Of a DNA stretch of 7,758 bases, positions 1 to 4,883 are shown one piece after another. Source of the DNA: CAMTWJ01 sp964643605 (GTDB lineage: Bacteria; Patescibacteriota; Saccharimonadia; Saccharimonadales; 2-12-FULL-41-12); assembly GCA_964643605.1 (NCBI GenBank), contig CAZXTF010000030.1, forward strand, positions 1-7,758, in the 5' to 3' direction. Every line of letters starts with the position of its first letter. Position 1 is the stretch's first letter. The notes beneath the pieces were generated by a model. The model did no database searches, was not told the origin of the DNA, and was given only the letters and a program-made list of their open reading frames with translations. The position numbers and the translations under genes are program-made.

Positions 1-14
1 GCTAGTAGCAATTT

Positions 15-52
15 GAGAGTTGGTCATAGACCAAGGCGAATCCCTCTCCCTG
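15..52 (+). other. RNA-like hairpin region at window edge, identity unknown
   Basis: This stretch folds well on paper. TTGGTC (20-25) pairs with GACCAA (29-34) around a 3-nt loop, and GAGAG (15-19) can pair with CTCTC (44-48) outside it. It runs into CGAATCCCTC, then TCCCTGC and ACCA, which resembles the 3' end of a type II tRNA (T-arm, acceptor strand, A73, CCA). However, the T-arm lacks a proper 5' strand and the TTC of the T-loop, and no anticodon arm is readable upstream. It may be the tail of a structured RNA whose body lies left of the window, a degenerate tRNA, or part of the leader or terminator of an upstream gene. Confidence 0.25.
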
Positions 53-87
53 CACCAAGCAATAGCCCAGCATGTCTGGTGTTTTTT
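53..87 (+). terminator. Probable intrinsic terminator
   Basis: CACCA (53-57) pairs with TGGTG (77-81), followed inward by a mismatch and three more pairs (GCA with TGT, one of them G-U), and then directly by six Ts (82-87). An alternative smaller stem CCAG/CTGG (67-70 with 76-79) is also possible. It would end a plus-strand transcript entering from the left and separates it from the gene starting at 147. If the CACCA belongs to a tRNA-like end instead, the terminator is weaker. Confidence 0.5.
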
Positions 88-105
88 ATTTGTTGTAAAT
101 TATAA

Positions 106-134
106 TTTCTTGGTTTGCAAAAAACTTATATAAT
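106..134 (+). promoter_or_regulatory. Probable sigma-70 promoter for the 168-aa gene
   Basis: A perfect TATAAT lies at 129-134. The -35 is poor (TTTCTT at 106-111 for a 17-nt spacer). Transcription would start near 141, leaving only about 6 nt before the ATG at 147, and no Shine-Dalgarno is present. A second TATAAT at 101-106 would give a longer leader, also without a Shine-Dalgarno. Confidence 0.5.
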
Positions 135-146
135 TGTACTCAGATT

Positions 147-653
147 ATGTTTGAGAGTTTTGAAAGTCGCCTTGATGGTGAGCAACACAAGATACCCAAA
201 GAGCAGCTTACTAAAATTGCCGAAGGTATCACAGAAAATGTGGTTTTTGTAATCTCTGAGGAAACAATCTTGGTAGACCGAGACGGTTCTATGTATATTG
301 TCTTGGACGAAAAAGTTTACGGTAACTCTTCTCGGGATGACTGCCACGACTTAGAGAGCTTTCTTTTTGATGAGGATTGCGCTCCACCAATATTCTTGGT
401 CAAAACACCAGAGGGATACATCGTAGACTGCTCGGAAGCATACGAGGAAGACTTTGACTATGTTAATACTGTAGCTATACCTGACTATCAAAAATCTAAG
501 CTTGGTAAGGTTATTGGCTTCACAGAGACTCACCATGGAGCCGAGCAGCTCTATGGATTAATGGAAGAGCGTTACGGCACTAATTTTGCAGAACAAACAA
601 ACGAATTACTTGCAGAGCTTGGATCACTTACTTCGCAGGACGAAGAAGACTAA
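147..653 (+). CDS. Hypothetical acidic protein, 168 aa
   Basis: I do not recognise this protein. It is strongly acidic, with an Asp/Glu-rich middle (about residues 63-78 and 97-105) and an acidic C-terminal end (DEED). It has three cysteines (about 66, 78 and 95), no signal peptide and no membrane segment, so it is probably soluble and cytoplasmic. Residues 32-56 and 82-94 look like short beta strands, while 131-160 look helical. The ATG at 147 is the first in frame, has no Shine-Dalgarno, and sits 12 nt after a TATAAT, suggesting a leaderless or near-leaderless mRNA. It is the only plus-strand gene here and its stop is one base from the stop of the convergent TPR gene. It is probably real, because it has a clear promoter and no competing ORF of quality; function unknown. 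Confidence 0.75.
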   Translation: MFESFESRLDGEQHKIPKEQLTKIAEGITENVVFVISEETILVDRDGSMYIVLDEKVYGNSSRDDCHDLESFLFDEDCAPPIFLVKTPEGYIVDCSEAYEEDFDYVNTVAIPDYQKSKLGKVIGFTETHHGAEQLYGLMEERYGTNFAEQTNELLAELGSLTSQDEED

Positions 654-654
654 C

Positions 655-1323
655 TTATAAAACTACTCGTTTGGGGCGGCGGACACGTAGTTTGCGCCGA
701 CTAGCTGTTGGGGTAATCATTTTCTTAAGCTTATCTTCGATAATATCAGCTTTATTTTCCATGCCCTGCTGGCGATAACCTTTTGCGAGCAGTGTATAGC
801 TCTCTTTTGTTGGCTCCATGTCTGCAGCACGCTCTAGGTGTTCTAGCATTAGTTTTTCGTTACCAATATGCTCTAGGGCCTTAGCTAAGGCAATGTGGCG
901 AGCAGCCATGGTATCATCCATCTCTAATGCATGCTCAAAAGCTGTAACAGCCTTTTCGTAGTTCTCTGTCTCGTAATAAATGAGCCCTAAGTTATGCAGG
1001 CTCGAAGCACTAGCTTCAATCCCGCTGGCAATCTCGAAACAATCAATTGCATCTTTATATTCTTTTTGCTTGGCATACAAAATACCAAGTCGGTTATAGG
1101 CTGCAGCGTTTTTCTTGTCAATTTTAAGAATAGTCAAAAGAGCCTTCTCGGCCCGAAGAAACCGATTGTCTCGCATGCCCTGGTGTACAACATCCCAAAG
1201 CCGCCCAACACGGTCGGTAATCTTTTGCGGAATATCTTCTAGCTCTTTCTCGTGGTGAGCAAAAGCTCGTACGGTAAACCAACCAAACCCACCAATAATC
1301 AAAAGTTCNNNNNNNNNNTACAT
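655..1323 (-). CDS. Membrane-anchored TPR-repeat protein (gap in N-terminus)
   Basis: Residues 6-21 (ELLIIGGFGWFTVRAF) are the visible part of an N-terminal hydrophobic segment, probably a single membrane anchor. About four tetratricopeptide repeats follow (roughly 52-72, 73-106, 107-140 and 141-200), with typical TPR features such as A-YNRLGILY, SLHNLGLIYYETENYEKAVTAFEHAL split over helix pairs, and LLAKGYRQQG. TPRs act as protein-binding scaffolds; no catalytic motif is visible. The last 15 residues are very basic (SRRKLRVRRPKR), which could contact nucleic acid or acidic phospholipid. Ten Ns cover codons 2-5 or so; because ten Ns often stand for a gap of unknown length, the true N-terminus and the link to the ATG at 1323 are uncertain. 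It follows holB by 22 bp but has its own extended -10. Partner unknown. Confidence 0.8.
   Translation of the reverse strand: MXXXXELLIIGGFGWFTVRAFAHHEKELEDIPQKITDRVGRLWDVVHQGMRDNRFLRAEKALLTILKIDKKNAAAYNRLGILYAKQKEYKDAIDCFEIASGIEASASSLHNLGLIYYETENYEKAVTAFEHALEMDDTMAARHIALAKALEHIGNEKLMLEHLERAADMEPTKESYTLLAKGYRQQGMENKADIIEDKLKKMITPTASRRKLRVRRPKRVVL
1309..1318. other. Assembly gap (10 N)
   Basis: Ten consecutive Ns interrupt the start of the TPR gene. The reading frame happens to stay open across a 10-nt gap, but a gap of this round size may be a scaffold placeholder, so the real distance is not known. Confidence 0.95.
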
Positions 1324-1331
1324 GTTAGCTA

Positions 1332-1360
1332 ATTATACCACCTGCTTAGGATAGAGTGTA
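1332..1360 (-). promoter_or_regulatory. Extended -10 promoter for the TPR gene
   Basis: On the minus strand the sequence reads TGGTATAAT (1340-1332), an extended -10 (TGn-TATAAT). The -35 at 17 nt is weak (TACACT, 1360-1355), as is common with an extended -10. The ATG at 1323 begins 8 nt after the hexamer, so the transcript would be essentially leaderless, and no Shine-Dalgarno lies in between. The -10 falls in the 22-bp gap after the holB stop. Confidence 0.55.
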
Positions 1361-2209
1361 GAACAGCTCTGTTAGCAGTAGTTTTGGCTGCACATTATAT
1401 AGGGCCTGCTCTTTTGCATATAGCGTATTTTTGATTTGCTGAGTGAGCGTAGTTGTCTCTTTTTGTGCCTGCTTAGCAGCTGCCGAATTAAGCGCTGCTT
1501 TCAGCAAACGATGCATGGCGTCGAGAAATAATAAAAGGTCAAAATTTTTATCTTTTACTAGCGGGTCAATACCAATCAGGCGCTCGTACGAAGTCTGCTG
1601 CAAGGTTTCACGAGCTTTCTCTATAGCTGCAACTAGTGGATGGTTCTCGTTGTCTTTCAAGATGCTCACAAGCAGCCCCACAGAGCCGCCACTGATATGC
1701 CAGGCCTTTATAATTTCTTCTTTTTTGTACTCATTTTGCAAATGTTTTAGAGCTTCTTCTTGAGATATTGGATACACCTGCAGCCAAGCCATGCGAGATT
1801 GCACAGTATCAAGCAGTTTATATGTATCAGATACTGTCGTGATAATTACTGTATCCTCGGGAGGCTCTTCGAGCATTTTTAGGAGTGCATTTTGGGCCTC
1901 TTGGCCCAACTTATCAGCATCAGCAATAACAATACAGCGCCGAATGCTTGCCGATCCCGGAACGGTTAAACGCAAAAAATTATGTACTTCTCGCACTGTA
2001 GCAATGCCATCTTTTGCCGTAGCGGTAATAATTCTGACATATGGATGTGTCGATATCTTATCTTCGGGGATATCTAGCATTTTTGCAGCCGTATACTGAG
2101 CAAGCTGCTGTTTCCCGCTTCCCTCTACCCCTGCGAGCGCTACTGCATGGCTGGGTTTTGCGAGAAAGTTGTTAATCTTGGTTTCTGTATTTTTTGAGAG
2201 AATTATCAT
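1346..2209 (-). CDS. holB: DNA polymerase III delta prime subunit
   Basis: A clamp-loader AAA+ protein of 287 aa. In the family it works with delta and tau/gamma (DnaX) to load the beta sliding clamp. Visible parts are a P-loop at residues 27-33 (GVEGSGK), a Walker B region IVIADAD (about 93-99), the family signature ALLKMLEEPP (108-117), sensor-1 region ITTVSD (123-128) and an arginine-containing SRM at 138-140 where DnaX/delta prime usually have SRC. The P-loop ends GKQ, not GK[ST], and the zinc-binding cysteines of classical delta prime are absent (only Cys92). Both suggest a non-hydrolysing delta prime rather than DnaX, which would also be much longer. It starts in a 4-bp ATGA overlap with the pseudouridine synthase stop, and GAGGA (2223-2219) lies 9 nt upstream as Shine-Dalgarno. 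It is the last gene of the trpS operon. Confidence 0.87.
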   Translation of the reverse strand: MIILSKNTETKINNFLAKPSHAVALAGVEGSGKQQLAQYTAAKMLDIPEDKISTHPYVRIITATAKDGIATVREVHNFLRLTVPGSASIRRCIVIADADKLGQEAQNALLKMLEEPPEDTVIITTVSDTYKLLDTVQSRMAWLQVYPISQEEALKHLQNEYKKEEIIKAWHISGGSVGLLVSILKDNENHPLVAAIEKARETLQQTSYERLIGIDPLVKDKNFDLLLFLDAMHRLLKAALNSAAAKQAQKETTTLTQQIKNTLYAKEQALYNVQPKLLLTELFYTLS

Positions 2210-3057
2210 ATGTTTGGGTCCTCAAACTCTGGTGGCACGGGTACAGAAAATACTTTTCGCTCTCTGTTTGGTAATGTAAGTTCTAGTGATTTTGCGTGAA
2301 GATATAGCCTATCTGCAGAGTGTCCCTTATAAAAAGTATCGCCTACAATTGGGTGCTTAAGGTAGTTTAGGTGTACCAGAAGCTGGTGGGTCCGGCCCGT
2401 AGTTGGCTTGAGCTCGAGTAGACTATAGGTGTGTCCCTTTTTCTCGATAATTTCGAGTGTTTTGTATGCCGTAACGGCAGATTTACCATTGACGCCCACC
2501 CGGAAGCGCTGAGGCTCCTTTGGGTTGCGTTCGATCGGCAGATCTATAATCGCTTCTTCTGGCCGGATTCTACCCTCGACTAGTGCTATATACGACTTCT
2601 TGGCCTTCCGAGCCGAAAACTGCTTCTGCAGTGCTTTTAGCGCACCATCATTTTTGGCACAAATCATCACGCCACTCGTACCACGATCGAGCCGATGCAC
2701 AATACCATCTCGTTCGCCCCGAGATTCTCCCGTATAGCGATCTGCCAGCCAGGTGGCAACAGTCGCTTCATTATTGAATACACCCTTACTGTGCGTCAGC
2801 AAGCCAACTGGCTTGTTAATGACCACGCAATCGTCGTCCTCATACACCACAGGAATATCTATCTTGAGGATATCAAAATTGGTCTGAAGCTCAAGAATCT
2901 CTACTTTGTCATCTATTTTTAGCTTGTAGCCTGCTTTTGCGACAGGCTTTTTATTGACTAATACCTTTTCTGCGTCGATAAGGCGCCTGGCATAGGTACG
3001 AGGGAGACTGGGCAACTGCTGCGCTACATATACATCTAGCCGTTGGTTCTCGTCCAC
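2206..3057 (-). CDS. RluC/RluD-type 23S rRNA pseudouridine synthase
   Basis: A 283-aa member of the RluA superfamily, which isomerises uridine to pseudouridine in rRNA. An N-terminal S4-like RNA-binding domain (about 5-57, beginning RLDVYVAQQLP) is followed by the catalytic domain. The catalytic motif HRLDRGTSG lies at 121-129, with Asp124 as nucleophile. KPTTGRTHQLLVHL (217-230), HPIVGD (235-240) and LYLHAKSLEL (251-260) are the other conserved blocks. The S4 domain favours RluC/RluD over RluA, but sequence alone does not tell which 23S positions are modified. Translation starts at GTG (3057), one base after the trpS stop; GGAG (3066-3063) lies 5 nt before it and decides this start. Its stop overlaps the holB start (ATGA). 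Confidence 0.9.
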   Translation of the reverse strand: MDENQRLDVYVAQQLPSLPRTYARRLIDAEKVLVNKKPVAKAGYKLKIDDKVEILELQTNFDILKIDIPVVYEDDDCVVINKPVGLLTHSKGVFNNEATVATWLADRYTGESRGERDGIVHRLDRGTSGVMICAKNDGALKALQKQFSARKAKKSYIALVEGRIRPEEAIIDLPIERNPKEPQRFRVGVNGKSAVTAYKTLEIIEKKGHTYSLLELKPTTGRTHQLLVHLNYLKHPIVGDTFYKGHSADRLYLHAKSLELTLPNRERKVFSVPVPPEFEDPNI

Positions 3058-3058
3058 G

Positions 3059-4219
3059 CTAGCTCCGTAACCCTACGGCTTTTTGGACTTTCTGCAATGT
3101 TTGGCTAGCAATTTCGTTCATTAATTCTTCATCTTTTTTGAGCTTTGTAAGGAGTTTCTCGTCGTTAATCTCTACGAGTTTATTTTGGAAATCTGCCAAA
3201 AAGCTAGCCACAACATCAGCTACGGCTGCTTTGAATTCTCCGTACTGGGTTTGGCCTTCGAATTGTTTTGTTGAATCTTCCAGAGATTGAGCAGATAGTA
3301 ACGCATGGATTTGCAGAAGATTCGCAATGCCTGGCTGATTTTCTGGATCGTATGCAACATTTGCTAGGCTGTCTGTTGTAGCGCTCATAATCTTCTTTTT
3401 GGCTTCTTCTGGAGAGTCGCTCATGAAGATAATGCCTTTTTCAGACTCGTCACTTTTACTCATTTTCTTGCTTGGATCCTGTAGGTCTTTAATGCGTAAG
3501 CCTTGATCTTTGCCAAAGAAAGCATGTTGTTCTTTGACGGCCTTTGGCACCACAAATAGCTCGCCAAACTTGTTGTTCATACGCTCGGCAATGTCTCTGG
3601 TAAACTCAAGATGTTGTGTCTGGTCGTCACCAACGGGCACATATGTAGCGTTGTAGAGCAAAATATCTGCAGCCATAAGCACTGGATAGTCAAATAGTCC
3701 AACCGAAACGAAACGCTCTTTATCGATAATTGGATATAAAGATTTTTGTATGTATTTTATCAGCTCCTCGTTTTGACGTTGTAAGTTGGCAAGTGTCTCG
3801 TTTATAGGGCTCCTGGTTAGTCCTGGGTTTATATCATCCAGATCTAGTTGAGTAACTCTACCCTTCTCCTTAAACTGAGTCATCCTAGACATCTCACCAA
3901 AGCCAGTAAAGCTATTTAGAATTATGGTTAGTTCGCTGTGCGCTGGAACATAGCTTTGGCGATAGATATGCACATTATCGTTATCGAGCGGTAAGCCAGC
4001 GGCGACAAATACCCTGAGATTCTGGATGATCTGCTCTTGTAGCTTGCTATGATCTATTGGGGTAGTAAAGCTATGAAGATCTGGCACAAACAGATTAATC
4101 TGATACTCGCTAGATTTTGTCTTAGCCATGTCGACCAAAGGGAGCAAAGCCCCCAGATAGTTGCCAATATGAAGGTCATTATTGGCTCTCAGACCAGTTA
4201 AAATTACAGGGTTACTCAT
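3059..4219 (-). CDS. trpS: Tryptophanyl-tRNA synthetase
   Basis: A class I aminoacyl-tRNA synthetase charging tRNA-Trp with tryptophan. The HIGH-type motif is HIGN at 17-20 (within DLHIGNYLGAL) and the KMSKS loop is at 252-256. Family blocks MTQFKEK (113-119), VGLFDYPVLMAADILLY (173-189) and VPVGDDQTQHLEFTRDIAER (194-213) are clear. At 386 aa it is longer than the usual 325-340: residues about 120-170, between FKEK and VSVGL, carry an insertion of roughly 45 residues including a helical stretch (ETLANLQRQNEELIKYIQ). The protein contains no tryptophan. The ATG overlaps the stop of the 82-aa gene (ATGA), with AAGGA (4230-4226) as Shine-Dalgarno 6 nt away. It is the third gene of an operon preceded by a leader that appears to sense Trp codons, so its level is probably tuned to charged tRNA-Trp. 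Confidence 0.96.
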   Translation of the reverse strand: MSNPVILTGLRANNDLHIGNYLGALLPLVDMAKTKSSEYQINLFVPDLHSFTTPIDHSKLQEQIIQNLRVFVAAGLPLDNDNVHIYRQSYVPAHSELTIILNSFTGFGEMSRMTQFKEKGRVTQLDLDDINPGLTRSPINETLANLQRQNEELIKYIQKSLYPIIDKERFVSVGLFDYPVLMAADILLYNATYVPVGDDQTQHLEFTRDIAERMNNKFGELFVVPKAVKEQHAFFGKDQGLRIKDLQDPSKKMSKSDESEKGIIFMSDSPEEAKKKIMSATTDSLANVAYDPENQPGIANLLQIHALLSAQSLEDSTKQFEGQTQYGEFKAAVADVVASFLADFQNKLVEINDEKLLTKLKKDEELMNEIASQTLQKVQKAVGLRS

Positions 4220-4464
4220 AGTTTATCCTTATTATAGCTTATATCCACTGGTTCAGGACACAACACACTGAGCTGCAGGCGAACCACTTGTGGAGCTATG
4301 AAAGTACCCAGGGCTTCTGCAACAGCTTCTTTGCCATATTGTGCGACTAAACCTCTATAAACCTGACCACGCCCACAGTCTTCCATCAAAAAATTGCTTT
4401 GGTGCATATTAAGCCCTTTCTCTGGATCTACAGGTTGGCTCAATTCTTCTAAATAACTCTTCAT
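4216..4464 (-). CDS. Hypothetical protein, 82 aa, trpS operon
   Basis: Not recognised. A small soluble-looking protein with no signal peptide or membrane segment, cysteines at 30 and 69, a Gly-containing middle (CGRGQVYRGLVAQYG, 30-44) and a likely helix (KEAVAEALGTF, 45-55), followed by a hydrophobic strand-like stretch (APQVVRLQLSVL). It contains no Trp. It is real by context: it overlaps its upstream neighbour and trpS by 4 bp each (ATGA), which implies translational coupling, and the AAGGA Shine-Dalgarno of trpS lies in its last codons. Its own ribosome site is weak, so it probably depends on coupling from the 77-aa gene. Confidence 0.7.
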   Translation of the reverse strand: MKSYLEELSQPVDPEKGLNMHQSNFLMEDCGRGQVYRGLVAQYGKEAVAEALGTFIAPQVVRLQLSVLCPEPVDISYNKDKL

Positions 4465-4694
4465 TGCTGCGTCTCTTCATTACTAATATAAAGATAGGTA
4501 TCCTGACGAAGTAGCGTTGCCACCACAATAATCTCCTCTTTATTTGCTGCACCACTCTGCTCTTCAAGCTTATGCATGATTATGTCCGAATCAAGATGTA
4601 CAAATCGGCCTAATTCGGTGACTATGTCTTGAGGTATATTAGATTTGTCTTCATCATTATTAAAATATCTACAATCCTGCTCAAAATCTTCCAT
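4461..4694 (-). CDS. Hypothetical acidic protein, 77 aa, first gene of trpS operon
   Basis: Not recognised. It is acidic, with an Asp/Glu-rich N-terminus (residues 2-17), a middle likely helical (IVTELGRFVHL, DIIMHKLEEQ) and a hydrophobic strand-like part (EIIVVATLL, 54-62). It has one cysteine (8), no Trp and no membrane segment. The ATG at 4694 has a good Shine-Dalgarno, GGGAGA (4706-4701), 6 nt upstream, which lies directly after the T tract of the attenuator terminator. The stop overlaps the next start (ATGA). Being first behind a Trp-codon leader and coupled onward to trpS, it may take part in the same physiology, but nothing in the sequence shows a biochemical role. Confidence 0.72.
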   Translation of the reverse strand: MEDFEQDCRYFNNDEDKSNIPQDIVTELGRFVHLDSDIIMHKLEEQSGAANKEEIIVVATLLRQDTYLYISNEETQQ

Positions 4695-4710
4695 TATTAT
4701 TCTCCCTTTT

Positions 4711-4744
4711 AAAAAATTAAAAAAACCGCCTGTTTTGGCGGTTT
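4711..4744 (-). terminator. Intrinsic terminator / attenuator of the trpS operon
   Basis: Minus-strand CCGCC (4741-4737), loop AAAACA, GGCGG (4730-4726), with AAA/TTT extending the stem to 8 bp, then TTTTTTT AA TTTTTT (4725-4711). It is a textbook rho-independent terminator. It sits downstream of a promoter and only about 20 nt before the 77-aa start codon, so it lies inside the operon leader and acts as an attenuator. It also appears to be the first terminator met by transcripts leaving rpsI. Confidence 0.92.
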
Positions 4745-4793
4745 ATACTTCGGTCATTTAAATTTTATCTAGACATCAAGAGATAGCCGCCAA
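4735..4793 (-). promoter_or_regulatory. Antiterminator helix
   Basis: TTGGCGG at 4793-4787 is exactly complementary to CCGCCAA at 4741-4735, so pairing removes the 5' arm of the terminator. After a 1x2 internal loop, TAT (4785-4783) can also pair with ATA (4746-4744). It is mutually exclusive with the terminator and competes with the TATACTT/AAGTATA helix. Confidence 0.7.
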
Positions 4794-4837
4794 GTATAGC
4801 AGCTTTTCCAGTACATATTTGTGACTGACTTAACCAT
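4769..4837 (-). CDS. Leader peptide with two Trp codons (22 aa)
   Basis: A short reading frame runs ATG at 4837 to TAG at 4769. It begins MVKSVTNMYW and continues KSCYTWRLSLDV. Trp codons are at positions 10 (4810-4808) and 16 (4792-4790), so 2 of 22 codons are Trp, whereas the three genes that follow have none. The ATG lies 7 nt after the -10 hexamer, where transcription should start, and no Shine-Dalgarno precedes it, so translation would be leaderless. The frame ends 25 nt before the terminator stem, and its codons 14-17 form both competing RNA strands. By analogy with trp leader peptides of other bacteria, the peptide itself is probably unimportant and its translation is the sensor. An internal ATG (codon 8) could give a 15-aa version that still has both Trp codons. 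Confidence 0.72.
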   Translation of the reverse strand: MVKSVTNMYWKSCYTWRLSLDV

Positions 4838-4844
4838 AGAGAAT

Positions 4845-4873
4845 ATGATATAAGGTTAATAATAGAAAGTCAA
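4845..4873 (-). promoter_or_regulatory. Sigma-70 promoter of the trpS operon
   Basis: On the minus strand: TTGACT (4873-4868), a spacer of exactly 17 nt, then TATCAT (4850-4845), each hexamer one base off consensus. The predicted start is at about 4838-4837, at the leader-peptide ATG. It begins 10 bp past the rpsI stop with no terminator between, so ribosomal-operon transcription can run through it. Confidence 0.82.
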
Positions 4874-4883
4874 ATAATAGAAT

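Larger units (their letters stand above)
4711..4837 (-). promoter_or_regulatory. Candidate ribosome-mediated Trp attenuator leader
   Basis: The leader can form alternative folds. Terminator: CCGCC/GGCGG (4741-4737 with 4730-4726). Antiterminator: TTGGCGG (4793-4787) with CCGCCAA (4741-4735), a perfect 7-bp helix using the terminator's left arm. Anti-antiterminator: TATACTT (4798-4792) with AAGTATA (4750-4744), a perfect 7-bp helix that can add GG/CC past a bulged G, occupying part of the antiterminator strand and leaving the terminator free. A small hairpin TATCT/AGATA (4785-4781 with 4770-4766) sits between them. TTGGCGG overlaps Trp codon 16 of the leader peptide. A ribosome stalled at Trp codon 10 should cover the leader to about its 40th base, touching the TATACTT strand but leaving TTGGCGG free; a ribosome at the stop codon would reach back over the GGCGG. 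Thus low Trp-tRNA should favour read-through. The footprint argument is inference. Confidence 0.75.

Noticed and set aside
1..57. Complete 3' half of a tRNA-Leu
   Set aside because: The acceptor strand, A73 and CCA fit, but the T-stem 5' strand and TTC of the T-loop are missing and no anticodon arm can be built from the bases upstream.
126..347. Minus-strand 73-aa ORF opposite the 168-aa gene
   Set aside because: There is no promoter or Shine-Dalgarno, it overlaps the plus-strand promoter and gene start, and its composition is unlike a protein of this genome.
4711..4744. Simple end-of-operon terminator for rpsI only
   Set aside because: It lies about 140 bp after rpsI and downstream of a strong promoter, inside the leader of the next operon, with a matching antiterminator strand.
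4695..4837. T-box riboswitch in front of the trpS operon
   Set aside because: There is no AGGGTGGNACCGCG-like T-box sequence, no long specifier stem, and the leader is too short. The Trp codons in an open frame explain the region better.
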